Shown here one piece after another: positions 28,984 through 37,671 of a DNA stretch of 64,000 bases. Position numbers and translations under genes: made by a program. How positions within the stretch are numbered: position 1 is the first letter of the stretch; every line of letters starts with the position of its first letter. The stretch is from Hyphomicrobiales bacterium. GTDB taxonomy: Bacteria > Pseudomonadota > Alphaproteobacteria > Rhizobiales > Rhizobiaceae. The notes under the pieces are model-generated. The model had not been told where the DNA came from and searched no databases. It saw only the letters and a program-made list of their open reading frames with translations. Location of the stretch: positions 50,339 to 114,338 of the forward strand of contig UBZP01000015.1 in assembly GCA_900469965.1 (NCBI GenBank), read 5' to 3'.

Positions 28984-29125
28984 TTGTGCGGGATGGGGCG
29001 GCAGGTCGGGCGGCAGGCCATTGGCCGCCGGGAATGGCAAGTAGGCTCAGGTCCTCGCCAATGAAGGGGCCTGTGTGGAGCCGGTGAGTCCGCAGGCTTG
29101 ACGGACTTGGTGCGGCTCGCTCCTC

Positions 29126-29167
29126 CGCTACTCGCTACTCGCTACTCGCTACTCGCTACTCGCTACT
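29126..29167. repeat. Tandem heptamer array CGCTACT (six perfect copies, inverted relative to 28928)
   Basis: Six perfect CGCTACT units are followed by CGCTCCT and a further CGCTACT at 29176-29182. On the minus strand the unit is TAGCGAG, one base different from the TAGCGAA of the left array. The two arrays could pair as a long imperfect hairpin, with G-U wobbles if transcribed on the minus strand. Confidence 0.95.
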
Positions 29168-29241
29168 CGCTCCTCCGCTACTCGCCACGCACTGCGCCGG
29201 GTTCTCCCGACCGGACAACATGTGAAATGAAAAGAGAGACC

Positions 29242-30162
29242 ATGACCACCTCCGCCAAGCCCGCCCCGACCGAAGCCGGCATCCTCGCCTTCCACCAGCG
29301 CTGCGAGGCGTTCTATCCCGCCGACGCGGTCGATGCGCCGATCGCCCAGCAGCGGCAGTGGTACGACGCGCTCTGTGCGGAGTTCGACCGGCCGACGCTC
29401 GCCGGCATGATCCGCGAGGAAGCGCTGGTGCTCGGCCGCATCCCGACCCGGCGCTACCGGCCGGCCAGCGTGACGACCGAGACGCGGCTCTACTACATTC
29501 ACGGCGGCGGCTTCGTCGTCGGCTCGCTGCAGAGCCATGACGCGATCTGTGCGGAGATCGCCGAGGCAGCGGGCGCGGAACTCGTTTCCGTCGACTACAG
29601 GCTCTCGCCGGAGCACGCCTGGCCGGCCGCCTTCGAGGACTGTTTCGACGTCTTGACCTATCTTTTGCGCGGCAGGGGGCCGGTGGTGATCATCGGCGAC
29701 AGCGCCGGGGCGAACCTCGCCGCGGGTCTCGTGCTCAAGGCGCGCGACGAGGGGCTGTCCGGGATCGCCGGCCAGGCGCTCGTCTATCCGGCGCTCGGCG
29801 GCGACACCTCCGCCGGCTCCTATGTCGAGATGGCCGAGGCGCCGGGGCTCACCACCGCCGATGTGCGCTACTATCGCGAGGTCTACAGGGCGCCCGATGG
29901 CAATCCCTATGCCTTTCCGCTCGCGCATGCCGATCTGTCCGGCCTGCCGCCGGCCTTCATCACCGGCGCCTTCTTCGATCCGCTGCGCGACGATGCGCGG
30001 CAGTATGCCGGCCGGCTGGCTGCGGCCGGCGTCGAGGTCTGGTTCCGCGAGGAACCGCAGATGATCCATGCCTGGCTGCGGGCGCGCCACATGAGCGAGG
30101 GGGCCGCCGCCGGCTTTGCCGCGCTCTGCCGGGCGGTGTCGGATTTTTCCTCGAGGCGATGA
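29242..30162 (+). CDS. Alpha/beta hydrolase of the hormone-sensitive-lipase family (acetyl esterase-like, 306 aa)
   Basis: It has the HGGGF oxyanion motif (YYIHGGGFVVGSL), the nucleophile elbow GDSAG, an Asp in the FFDPLRDD segment and a C-terminal His in MIHAWLR. These are the hallmarks of cytosolic HSL/BioH-like esterases that act on short acyl esters. The in-frame sequence further upstream translates the CGCTACT heptamer array and is rejected; ATG 29242 has GAGAG 5-9 bases before it. The ACT-domain gene follows 19 bases later, suggesting an operon. The divergent LysR at 28855 may regulate it. Confidence 0.85.
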   Translation: MTTSAKPAPTEAGILAFHQRCEAFYPADAVDAPIAQQRQWYDALCAEFDRPTLAGMIREEALVLGRIPTRRYRPASVTTETRLYYIHGGGFVVGSLQSHDAICAEIAEAAGAELVSVDYRLSPEHAWPAAFEDCFDVLTYLLRGRGPVVIIGDSAGANLAAGLVLKARDEGLSGIAGQALVYPALGGDTSAGSYVEMAEAPGLTTADVRYYREVYRAPDGNPYAFPLAHADLSGLPPAFITGAFFDPLRDDARQYAGRLAAAGVEVWFREEPQMIHAWLRARHMSEGAAAGFAALCRAVSDFSSRR

Positions 30163-30181
30163 GGTTTCGCGGAGCAAGAGC

Positions 30182-30592
30182 ATGAGCGGCATCACCGATC
30201 TCGACCGGCTTCTGTCGGAGATGGAGCCCGTGCTGCAGGCGGGGATCTTCGTCTATTGCACGGTGCCGTCTTCCGAGGCGGACCGATGGTGGCGGCTGCA
30301 GCCGCTTGCCACCTTTCGCGAGGCGGAGGGTGTGACGCTGATCCTGCCGGCCGAGCTGGCCGCAGCCCACGGCCTGGCCGCGAGCGCGCCGCTGCGGATG
30401 ATCACGCTTTCGGTCCATTCCTCGCTGGAGGCGGTCGGGCTCACGGCCGCGGTCGCCGTCGTCCTGACGGAAGCGGGCATCAGCGCCAACGTGGTGGCGG
30501 CCTTCCACCATGACCATGTGTTCGTGCCGGCGGAGCGGGCGCAGGATGCGCTTTCGGCCTTGCAAGGGCTCTCGAAAGGGCGGCGATCCTGA
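30182..30592 (+). CDS. ACT-domain (DUF2241/ACT_3-type) protein (136 aa)
   Basis: This small cytosolic protein has the pattern 'LLSEMEPVLQAGIFVYCTVP' and 'FREAEGVTLILPAELAAAHG', typical of the ACT_3/DUF2241 family. A C-terminal ferredoxin-like repeat 'LTEAGISANVVAAFHHDHVF' resembles amino-acid-binding ACT folds. The ribosome site GGAGCAAGAGC precedes the ATG. It lies directly after the esterase gene and converges on the SRPBCC gene with a 16-bp gap. An effector-sensing role is suggested by the fold only. Confidence 0.75.
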   Translation: MSGITDLDRLLSEMEPVLQAGIFVYCTVPSSEADRWWRLQPLATFREAEGVTLILPAELAAAHGLAASAPLRMITLSVHSSLEAVGLTAAVAVVLTEAGISANVVAAFHHDHVFVPAERAQDALSALQGLSKGRRS

Positions 30593-30608
30593 GGCGGCAA
30601 CGCTCCCT

Positions 30609-31076
30609 TCAGCGATTGTCCCAGTGCCGGCGGAGCAGATAGGATTCGAGCCGGTCGAGATATTCCTGCCAGCCTTCCGTATAGGCCTCGACCTCGGCCG
30701 GGCCGGCCAGCGGCGACTGGCGGATCGTCAGCCGCGTCGTGGCCTTCACAGCCTCGAAGGTCGCGACCACGTTCGCCTTGCGGCCGTCGTCCGGGATCAG
30801 CGTGAAGGCGATGCGCTGGTCCTCGACGATCTCGCGGTAGACGGCCAGCATCGGCGTGTCCTCGCCGTAGGGCGAGCGGATGCTGGCGCTCCAGGTGCCG
30901 CCGGGGCGGAAATCCATCTCGATCGAGTGCGTGGTGAAGTCGCGCGGCCCCCACCAGCGCGCCAGGCGTTCGGGCGTCGTCCAGAGCTGGAAGACCACCG
31001 CCGGCGGGGCATCGAAACGGCGCTCCAGGTAGAGCGCGTTTTCCACCCTTGCCGCAGCGCGCTGCAGGATCGTCAT
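30609..31076 (-). CDS. SRPBCC/AHSA1-family protein (155 aa)
   Basis: The sequence shows the AHSA1-type START-like fold: 'LYLERRFDAPPAVVFQLWTT', 'LARWWGPRDFTTHSIEMDFR', 'GGTWSASIRSPYGED' and a C-terminal helix 'GWQEYLDRLESYLLR'. Members bind hydrophobic ligands or activate Hsp90-like partners, but most bacterial copies are uncharacterised. ATG 31076 follows a good GAGGAG site. ArsR regulators often neighbour such genes; none is seen here. Confidence 0.8.
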   Translation of the reverse strand: MTILQRAAARVENALYLERRFDAPPAVVFQLWTTPERLARWWGPRDFTTHSIEMDFRPGGTWSASIRSPYGEDTPMLAVYREIVEDQRIAFTLIPDDGRKANVVATFEAVKATTRLTIRQSPLAGPAEVEAYTEGWQEYLDRLESYLLRRHWDNR

Positions 31077-31581
31077 AGTCCACTCCTCGCGCAGCATCGG
31101 GGTCGCCGGGACGATCCGTCCCCGCCGCGATACCTGCGCAGATCAAATATGTCGCTTTCGCCTGCGACGCTCGTGGCGCGCGGCATCGGAAAGAAATTTG
31201 GGCCGCGGTGCCGTGCCTGCGGCGATCGAATCGCCCCGGCAGCCGGCCGGCCCACGGAAGTTTCAGATAATGATTTTGCGTCCTGTTTCCAGCCCGCCCG
31301 GGAAATTCTTTCTCCCGGCCCTCCGGTCGCTTCTCGCAACACCCCGCCGCAGCCATGTGCGGGCAGGTGTCCGGTCGGCGGTCCGTCAGGCGTCCAGGCC
31401 TCGTCCTCAATCCTCCGGTTTCGCCGCGATCCCGTCTCGGATCGAATCGGGCGATGCTGGAAACTGATCCCCAAAAGTGGCGAACCGGCGGCGCGTGCGC
31501 TCACGTTCCAGGCTGCAACCGAACACGAATTCGTGGGAGCCGCGTGGGCGGCGTGTGATCGGACACGGGCGAAACGTCTCG
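31077..31581. other. 505-bp stretch without a confident gene
   Basis: Short frames exist on both strands but show no recognisable family or ribosome site. Around 31463-31490 the sequence AACTGATCCCCAAAAGTGGC resembles a GATCCCCAAAAGTGG block that I recall as recurrent between rhizobial genes, so a decayed intergenic repeat is likely. It separates the SRPBCC gene from the AraC gene; both are on the minus strand. Confidence 0.5.
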
Positions 31582-32523
31582 TCAGTAGGCCTGCTCCGAC
31601 TGCATGCGCGACAGGTCGCGCCGGGGCGGGCGGTTGTAGATGCGGACATGGTCGCGGCTGAACTGCGAGGGACTGTCGTAGCCGACGCGGAAACCGGCCT
31701 CGGCCGCCGTCAGGCCTTCGGCGACCATCAGCCGCCGCGCCTCGTGCATGCGCAGGCGGGTGCGGAACTGCAGCGGGCTCATGGCCGTCGCCATGCGGAA
31801 ATGCGCGTGGAACGAGGAGGGGCTCATGCCGGCGATGCGGGCGAGGTCCTCGATCCGAAACGGCGCGGCGTAGTTCTCGCACAGGTAGGCGACGGCACGG
31901 CCGACCTGGGCCAGGCGGCTCTCGCCGCTTGCGATCTGGCGCAGGATCGCGCCCTGCGGCCCCGTCATCAGCCGGTAGTGGATCTCGCGGACGACGAGCG
32001 GCCCGAGCACGGCGATGTGTTGCGGCGTATCGAGCAGCCCGACGAGACGGGCGGAGGCATCGACCAGATCGGGCGTCGCAGCCTGGATGCCGGCCGCTTC
32101 GAGGCCGTCGGGGACAGGCGGGGCTCGACCTGCTGCAGACGTCTCCAGCAGGAGATCGGCGAGCATGCCGCGGTCGAGGCCGAGCTTCAGGCAGAGGTAG
32201 GGTTCGTCGGGACTGGCCTCGATCACCGCGCCGATGATCGGAAGATCGATGCCGACGACGAGGCAGTCGCCGGCCTCGTAGACGATCTCGCGGCTGCCGA
32301 TGCGCGCCCGCTTCCGGCCGGCGGCGACGATGCAGAGGGAGGGCTCGTACAGCGTGTGGACCGGATCGGATATGGCCGACGACCGGATCAGCGACAGCGC
32401 CGGGATGGCGGTGTCGTGGATGCCGTCCGCCGACGCATGCCGCGCGATCAGCCGCTTCAGATCCGTCAGGTCGGGCTTTGCCAGGTCCAGCTTCGCGAGG
32501 TTCGTGTTCGTCCGGTTCGTCAT
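31582..32523 (-). CDS. AraC-family transcriptional regulator with AraC_N domain (313 aa), divergent from an SDR
   Basis: The N-terminal effector domain 'IPALSLIRSSAISDPVHTLY...PSLCIVAAGRKR' matches the AraC_N (PF06719-type) subfamily. Two HTH motifs follow at the C-terminus ('IEDLARIAGMSPSSFHAHFR' and 'AAEAGFRVGYDSPSQFSRDH'). ATG 32523 is preceded by GAGGG. It is divergent from an SDR gene and an Atu4866-family gene. In rhizobia such AraC-SDR pairs typically form a regulator-target unit (inferred). A 12-bp palindrome at 32611 is a candidate operator. Confidence 0.87.
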   Translation of the reverse strand: MTNRTNTNLAKLDLAKPDLTDLKRLIARHASADGIHDTAIPALSLIRSSAISDPVHTLYEPSLCIVAAGRKRARIGSREIVYEAGDCLVVGIDLPIIGAVIEASPDEPYLCLKLGLDRGMLADLLLETSAAGRAPPVPDGLEAAGIQAATPDLVDASARLVGLLDTPQHIAVLGPLVVREIHYRLMTGPQGAILRQIASGESRLAQVGRAVAYLCENYAAPFRIEDLARIAGMSPSSFHAHFRMATAMSPLQFRTRLRMHEARRLMVAEGLTAAEAGFRVGYDSPSQFSRDHVRIYNRPPRRDLSRMQSEQAY

Positions 32524-32610
32524 GGAGACACCCTCGCCCAACCGTGCCGGTCTGCCAAGGCGGCGGGCGGTGCTTTCGGAGGATCGTGCAAGAAATGCGG
32601 ACTTCCGTTC

Positions 32611-32622
32611 TACCGCGCGGTA
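32611..32622. promoter_or_regulatory. Perfect 12-bp palindrome between the AraC and SDR genes
   Basis: TACCGCGCGGTA lies 88 bases upstream of the AraC start and 71 bases upstream of the SDR start. AraC proteins usually bind direct repeats, so a symmetric site could serve a different repressor. Function is inferred from position only. Confidence 0.35.
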
Positions 32623-32692
32623 CCCCGTCGCGGCCATCCTCTGGCTGACCCGTGGCGCGGATGCTGCGGGCTTCGAACAGAAGGGATGAGAC

Positions 32693-33424
32693 ATGACCAG
32701 CATTTCGGAAAAGGTGATCCTGATCACGGGGGCCAGCAGCGGCATCGGCGCGGCGCTGGCGAGAGAGCTCGGCAAGGCGGGCGCCCGGCTGATGATCGGC
32801 GCCCGCAGGACCGATCGCCTCGCCGCACTGAAGCAGGAGGTGGAGGCCGTGAGCGGTACGATCGCGATGCGGGCGCTCGACGTGACCCGCAGGCAGGACA
32901 TGGAGGATTTCGTCCGCGCCGCGCTCGATGCCTACGGCCGCGTCGACGTGATCATTAACAATGCCGGCGTCATGCCGCTGTCGCTGATGAACGCGCTCAA
33001 GGTCGAGGAATGGGACCGGATGATCGACGTCAACATCCGCGGCGTGCTGCACGGCATCGCCGCCGTGCTGCCTGTGATGAACGCGCAGGGCGGCGGCCAG
33101 ATCATCAACGTCTCGTCGATCGGCGGCCTCTACGTGGTTCCGACCGCCGCCGTCTATTGCGCGACGAAATATGCGGTGCGGGCGATCTCCGACGGGCTGC
33201 GCCAGGAGAACAGGCAGATCCGGGTGACCTGCGTCTATCCGGGCGTGGTCGAATCCGAGCTCGCCGACACGATCACCGACCCGGTCGCGGCCGAGGCGAT
33301 GGTGTCCTATCGCAGCATCGCGCTGAAGCCGGAAGCGATTGCCACCGCCATCCGTCACGTGATCGACCAGCCCGCCGACGTCGATACCAGCGAGATCGTC
33401 GTTCGCCCGACGGCCAGCACCTGA
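32693..33424 (+). CDS. Short-chain dehydrogenase/reductase (243 aa)
   Basis: A classical SDR has the cofactor motif TGASSGIG, the NNAG motif (INNAGVMPL), and the catalytic Ser-Tyr-Lys set in NVSSIGG and YCATKYAV. The arginine in ARRTDRL after beta-2 suggests NADP(H) preference. The length is standard. It is transcribed away from the AraC regulator. The Atu4866-family gene follows 78 bases later on the same strand. The substrate is unknown. Confidence 0.9.
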   Translation: MTSISEKVILITGASSGIGAALARELGKAGARLMIGARRTDRLAALKQEVEAVSGTIAMRALDVTRRQDMEDFVRAALDAYGRVDVIINNAGVMPLSLMNALKVEEWDRMIDVNIRGVLHGIAAVLPVMNAQGGGQIINVSSIGGLYVVPTAAVYCATKYAVRAISDGLRQENRQIRVTCVYPGVVESELADTITDPVAAEAMVSYRSIALKPEAIATAIRHVIDQPADVDTSEIVVRPTAST

Positions 33425-33502
33425 GGTGATCGACGATGCGCTCTCAGACGTTCTGCGGGCTCTTTGCCCAACGCCGCGAGGCGCAACAGTGATGGGGCGG
33501 CG

Positions 33503-33856
33503 ATGAACGGTTTCAGCTTGCCCGGCATCGGCGCGATCGTCCTTTGCGTCATGATCGCACCCGTCCAGAAAGGGTTTGCCCAGATGAAGACCAACAGTGC
33601 ACAGCAGAGCCACCCCTATGTCGGGATGTGGATCACCGGCGACGGATATGTCCGTCACAATCTCCTGCCGAACGGGCGCTACGACGAGGCGCGCGGCCGT
33701 CGCGAGAGCGCATACCAGGGCCGCTACGCGGTCAGCGGCGACCACATCGAATACTGGGACGACACCGGGTTCACCGCCGACGGCGACTTCATCGACGGCG
33801 TTCTGTATCACGGCGGCATGATCCTCTACCGCGACGGCAAGGCGCCGGCCCGCTAG
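33503..33856 (+). CDS. Atu4866-domain exported protein (117 aa)
   Basis: An N-terminal hydrophobic segment (FSLPGIGAIVLCVMIAPVQK, cleaved near GFAQ) suggests export. The mature part contains 'HPYVGMWITGDGYVRHNLLP', 'YQGRYAVSGDHIEYWDDTGF' and 'GVLYHGGMILYR', matching the small beta-barrel Atu4866 family first seen in Agrobacterium. ATG 33503 is chosen because the signal peptide starts there. It probably shares a transcript with the upstream SDR. The family has no established activity; a lipocalin-like ligand-binding role is conceivable. Confidence 0.8.
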   Translation: MNGFSLPGIGAIVLCVMIAPVQKGFAQMKTNSAQQSHPYVGMWITGDGYVRHNLLPNGRYDEARGRRESAYQGRYAVSGDHIEYWDDTGFTADGDFIDGVLYHGGMILYRDGKAPAR

Positions 33857-33874
33857 GGCGAGGGTCGTGCCACC

Positions 33875-33919
33875 CCGCCCGCCGCCATCCGGGACCAGCC
33901 CGAGGATGGCGGCGGGCGG
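33875..33919. terminator. Bidirectional terminator hairpin (16-bp perfect arms)
   Basis: CCGCCCGCCGCCATCC (33875-33890) and GGATGGCGGCGGGCGG (33904-33919) form a perfect stem with a 13-base loop. It sits between the convergent stops of the Atu4866-family gene (33856) and the CocE hydrolase gene (33927). Confidence 0.75.
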
Positions 33920-33926
33920 TGGGGGC

Positions 33927-35933
33927 TTACATGAAGTCGCGTGGGATCTTCTTCTCGAAGGTCTTCTCGAAGATCTCGTCCTCGCCCTCGAAGGCGCGGA
34001 CGGACGCCGAGATCAGCCAGTCGGTCGCCGAACACGCGATCGTCGCCGTCGAGATGGTCCGGACGAACCAGCCGGGGCGCTGCATGTCGCAGGTCCAGGT
34101 GGCGGTGCCGGTGGCCGACAGCGGGTCGTTCTCGGCGATCGACCAGAGCTCGTCGCGCACCTGGCGGGTGGCGAGCCCGGTGCCGGGATGCTCCGACAGG
34201 CCGGTGTCCTCGTAGATCGTGTACTCGGTCAGGCCGTTCGTCAGGTCGCGCTCGACGCTGCGCGCCGTTTCGGCCGGTGCCTGCTCCTTGTACTTCGGCA
34301 GCGGATCCTTGTTGGCCGGCTCCGGCAGGGCGACGGTCTCGTGGCGCCCGAGCTTCGGCAGCGCCAGCCCGAGCGAGGCGAGGTCGATCGTGAGGCCGGG
34401 GTCGGTCGGCGGCGGCAGGACGGTCGGCCAATAGGCGGTCGACAGCGACAGGCGGATGCGGTGGCCGGGGCCGAAGCGATAGCCCATCGCATCGAGCACG
34501 AGGCGGACCTCGGTCTTTTCGCCCTTCCTCATCGGCTTCGGCTCGGCATTGCCGTCGCGATGGGCGAGGTTGAGCACGCCGAAGGTGACGCGGGTGGCGG
34601 TGCCGTCCGGATGGACGTCGACGATGCGGGCGCAGAGATTGGCGATCTCCGCCTCGCAGGACAGCTGCACGTCCAGCACCGGCTGGCCGAGATAGTCGCG
34701 GGCCTCGGTGAGCGGCGGCGTCTCGAGCACCAGCGAGCCGGCGTCGTCGAGGCGCTGGTCGAGCGCCATCTCGGCATCCGGTTTCAGCGTGAACCACTCG
34801 CCGGACATGGTGCCGGTATCGAGCGGCGAGCGCAGATAGTGGTCGTGGTCCTTGGCGCCGGCGATCGGCATGCCGGGCGCCAGCGTGCCGTACTGCTCGA
34901 CATAGAAGCACTCCATCTCTGGCGCGCTCCACTTGCTCTTGGCGATCCAGGTGCCGGGGTCGAACGCGCGCCGGATCGACGGCTTCGGGCCGTCCTGGAT
35001 ATAGGCGCGCACCTGCGGCCAGTTCTCCGCGCCGTTCTCCTCGCCGCGCAGCCAGCGGTTCCACCACTGAATGGCCTCGGCGTGGAAATCCATGCGCGGC
35101 TTCGGCCAGGCGAAGTGCGGGTACTTGTGGATCCACGGGCCGATCAGCGCCTTGGCCTTCGATCCCAGGCCCTCGACGGCCTTCAGCGGCGTGTTGCGGT
35201 AGCCGTCGGCCCAGCCGGCGATGACGAGCGCCGGGACGGGGAAGCCGTCGAAGTCTTCGCAGATCGAGCCGTGTTCCCAGAAGGCATCGCGGCGCTGGTG
35301 CTTCAGCCACTCCTCCATGAAGAAGGGTTCGTTTTCAAGCCGTTCCAGCCACATGTCCTTCCAGCGGTCGCCGACGACCTCGGGGTCCGGCGACCGCGAC
35401 TGGTAGGCGAGCATGGTCGCAGCCCACGAGAGCTGGGCGGAAAGATGCGTGCCGTTCTTGTAGTGGATGTCGTCGTTGTAGCGGTCGACGGTGGAGGCGA
35501 TCGAGATCACCGCCTTCAGCGCCGGCGGCTTCAGCGCGGCCACCTGCAGGCAGTTGAAACCGCCCCAGGAGATGCCCATCATGCCCACGGAGCCATTGGA
35601 CCAGGGCTGGGCGGCGATCCAGGCGATCAGTTCGCAGGCGTTGGCGAGCTCGAGCGGCGTGTACTCGCCGTCGATGACGCCGTCGGATTCGCCCGAGCCG
35701 CGGATGTCGACGCGCACGCCGGCGATGCCGGCGGCCGCGAAGACCGGATAGGTGGATTCGTCGCGGGCGCAGGTTCCGTCCCGTTTCCGGTAGGGCAGGA
35801 ATTCGAACACCGCGGGCACGGGGTCGTTCTCCGCACCCTCCGGCATCCAGATGCGCGCGGCGAGCCGCGTGCCGTCCGCAAGGGTGATCCACTCGTTCTC
35901 GATCACCTTGAAGCTTCGTACGGTCATGGTCAT
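33927..35933 (-). CDS. CocE/NonD-family hydrolase (X-Pro dipeptidyl-peptidase S15 type, 668 aa)
   Basis: The alpha/beta hydrolase domain has the nucleophile elbow GISWGG ('GSVGMMGISWGGFNCLQVAA'), oxyanion-type 'FLPYRKRDGT' and DIRGSGES. A C-terminal galactose-binding-like jelly roll (about 400-668; for example 'GHRIRLSLSTAYWPTVLPPP') completes the CocE/NonD architecture. Family members cleave esters or amides such as cocaine or X-Pro peptides. It is directly downstream of a peptide-type binding-protein gene (gap 21 bp), so it may hydrolyse what that protein imports (inference). No signal peptide is seen, so it is cytosolic. Confidence 0.87.
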   Translation of the reverse strand: MTMTVRSFKVIENEWITLADGTRLAARIWMPEGAENDPVPAVFEFLPYRKRDGTCARDESTYPVFAAAGIAGVRVDIRGSGESDGVIDGEYTPLELANACELIAWIAAQPWSNGSVGMMGISWGGFNCLQVAALKPPALKAVISIASTVDRYNDDIHYKNGTHLSAQLSWAATMLAYQSRSPDPEVVGDRWKDMWLERLENEPFFMEEWLKHQRRDAFWEHGSICEDFDGFPVPALVIAGWADGYRNTPLKAVEGLGSKAKALIGPWIHKYPHFAWPKPRMDFHAEAIQWWNRWLRGEENGAENWPQVRAYIQDGPKPSIRRAFDPGTWIAKSKWSAPEMECFYVEQYGTLAPGMPIAGAKDHDHYLRSPLDTGTMSGEWFTLKPDAEMALDQRLDDAGSLVLETPPLTEARDYLGQPVLDVQLSCEAEIANLCARIVDVHPDGTATRVTFGVLNLAHRDGNAEPKPMRKGEKTEVRLVLDAMGYRFGPGHRIRLSLSTAYWPTVLPPPTDPGLTIDLASLGLALPKLGRHETVALPEPANKDPLPKYKEQAPAETARSVERDLTNGLTEYTIYEDTGLSEHPGTGLATRQVRDELWSIAENDPLSATGTATWTCDMQRPGWFVRTISTATIACSATDWLISASVRAFEGEDEIFEKTFEKKIPRDFM

Positions 35934-35954
35934 CGTCCGATCCGCCGCCGCTCT

Positions 35955-37544
35955 TTACGCTTCGATCCAGGCGCGGCTGCCGATATAGCCGTTCGACATG
36001 TCGTTGCCGATGTCGTCGACGATGCCCTTGACCGAGGTCGAGGCGGCCATGACGTAGTCGTTGAAGACCGGCAGGATCAGGCCGCCCTCGTCGCGGACCA
36101 TTAGCGCCATGGTGCGATAAAGCGCCTTTCGCTTCGCCTCGTCCAGTTCCGAACGCGCCTGCAGCAACAGCTTATCGAAATCCTCGCGCTTGAAGCGGGT
36201 GTCGTTCCATTCCGCCGTCGAGAGATAGGAGGTCGAGTAGCGCGAATCCTGCGTCGGCCGGCCGCCCCAGTAGGAGGCGCAGAAGGGCTGGACGTTCCAG
36301 ACATTGGTCCAGTAGCCGTCCTCCGGTTCGCGGCGGACCTCGATCTCGATGCCGGCCTTCTTGGCGCTTTCCTGGAAGATCACGGCCGCGTCGACCGCGC
36401 CGGCGAAGGCGGCATCGGAGGTGCGCAGCAGGATCGGTCGGTCATGGCCGGACTTCTTGAAATGGAAGGCGGCCTTGTCGGGGTCATAGGCGCGCTGCTC
36501 GATGTCGTCGGGGGCGAGCGCATAATTGGCATTGACCGGGTAGTCGTTGCCGAGCGTGCCATAGCCGCCGAGCACGCGGTCGAGGATCGCCTGCCGGTCG
36601 ATCGCGTATTTCAGCGCCAGCCGCAGGTCGTTGTTGTCGAAGGGGGCTGTGTCGCAATGCATCAGGAACGAGTAGAAGCCCTTGCCGGCGCTGCGGATGA
36701 TCTCGACGCGCGGCGCCCGCTTCAAAAGCGGCACGGTCTTCGGGTCGATGTTGTTGACGAAGTGGACCTGGCCGGAGGAGAGGGCGGCGATGCGGGCGGT
36801 CGCGTCGTTCATGACGATGATCTCGACACTGTCCACGAAGCCGCGGTCGGAACGCCAGTCGGCAGTGTTCTTCTCGAAGGTGGCGCGCACGCCGGCCTCG
36901 AAGTTCGTCAGCTTGTAGGGACCGGTGCCGATGGCGGCGGCCGGATTGTCGAGGCCGCCGTTCGGCTGGATGATCAGGTGGTAGTCGGTCAGAAGCAGCG
37001 GCAGGTCGGCATTGCCTTCGGCGAGCGTAATGACGAGATCGCCGGCCTTGTCCTCGATCCCCTTGATCGAGCTCATCAGGCCGAGCGCGCCGGACTTCGC
37101 ACCCTCGTCGGAATGCCGCTTCAGGGTGGCGACCACGTCGGCCACCGTCATCTTGCTGCCGTCGTGGAAGGAGACGTCGTTGCGGATCTTGAAGGTCCAG
37201 ACGGAGGCGTCGGCGGAGGGCTCCCACGAGGAGGCGATCGCGGGCAGGGCGGCGCCGGTCTTCGGATCGGTCTCGACCAGCGTGTCGCCCCAGAGACGAC
37301 CGATGACGAAGAGGACGGAGGCGCTGTAGGTGGCCGGATCGAGCACGTCGGTGGCGGCTCCGCCCTTGAGGCCGAGCTTGAGGTGGCCGCCGCGGACGGG
37401 TTCCTGGGCCCGGGCGCTGCCGGCCGCCATCGTGCCGCCGAGGCCGGCTGCGAGGCCGAGCGCGGCGGTGCCGGCGAGGAAGCTGCGGCGGTTGATGGCG
37501 GAAGGCACGATCAGGCCGTCGGGGCGCGTGGTGAAGTCGGTCAT
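35955..37544 (-). CDS. ABC transporter substrate-binding protein, family 5 (DppA/OppA-like), paralogue of 43968-45557 (529 aa)
   Basis: A twin-arginine-like signal (NRRSFLAGTAALGLAAGLGG) and cleavage near ARAQ precede an SBP_bac_5 domain. It has the same length as the 43968-45557 protein and aligns with it without visible gaps, sharing long identical stretches such as LLLTDYHL.IQPNGGLDNP and IGTGPYK. No permease or ATPase is encoded with this copy; the CocE hydrolase gene follows. It may share the 40.4-44.0 kb transporter (inference). ATG 37544 is used because upstream codons are arginine-rich and unlike a signal peptide. Confidence 0.87.
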   Translation of the reverse strand: MTDFTTRPDGLIVPSAINRRSFLAGTAALGLAAGLGGTMAAGSARAQEPVRGGHLKLGLKGGAATDVLDPATYSASVLFVIGRLWGDTLVETDPKTGAALPAIASSWEPSADASVWTFKIRNDVSFHDGSKMTVADVVATLKRHSDEGAKSGALGLMSSIKGIEDKAGDLVITLAEGNADLPLLLTDYHLIIQPNGGLDNPAAAIGTGPYKLTNFEAGVRATFEKNTADWRSDRGFVDSVEIIVMNDATARIAALSSGQVHFVNNIDPKTVPLLKRAPRVEIIRSAGKGFYSFLMHCDTAPFDNNDLRLALKYAIDRQAILDRVLGGYGTLGNDYPVNANYALAPDDIEQRAYDPDKAAFHFKKSGHDRPILLRTSDAAFAGAVDAAVIFQESAKKAGIEIEVRREPEDGYWTNVWNVQPFCASYWGGRPTQDSRYSTSYLSTAEWNDTRFKREDFDKLLLQARSELDEAKRKALYRTMALMVRDEGGLILPVFNDYVMAASTSVKGIVDDIGNDMSNGYIGSRAWIEA

Positions 37545-37615
37545 GCGGTGGGCTCCGTCGCTGGAATGTCTGCAGCGAAACCTATCGCTTCGCCTGCGCC
37601 GCACAATTTCGCGAC

Positions 37616-37644
37616 TTGACGCGAACTGACGCTTCTTTACGCTA
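37616..37644 (+). promoter_or_regulatory. Candidate sigma-70 promoter of the HTH regulator gene
   Basis: TTGACG at 37616-37621 is followed after 16-17 bases by TACGCT/ACGCTA at 37638-37644, upstream of the TTG start at 37672. It lies in the divergent region between a binding-protein gene (minus) and the HTH gene (plus). The -10 match is weak. Confidence 0.35.
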
Positions 37645-37671
37645 TCTCGTGACACCAGACAGAGGCGCGCC

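Larger units (their letters stand above)
28856..29241. other. 386-bp divergent intergenic region holding two inverted heptamer arrays
   Basis: No gene is seen here. The stretch holds six perfect TAGCGAA units (28928-28969) and six perfect CGCTACT units (29126-29167), separated by about 156 bp of ordinary high-GC sequence. A GAGAG-type ribosome site precedes the esterase start at 29242. Confidence 0.7.

Noticed and set aside
28928..29182. Possible CRISPR array
   Set aside because: The unit is only 7 bp, with no spacers and no cas genes; it is a microsatellite-like tandem repeat.
29098..29241. 48-residue N-terminal extension of the esterase
   Set aside because: It translates the CGCTACT array into LLATRYS repeats and has no ribosome site; ATG 29242 does.
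31073..33811. 912-codon minus-strand frame spanning the AraC and SDR genes
   Set aside because: Covers two well-supported genes in other frames and has no recognisable domain; it arises from high GC content.
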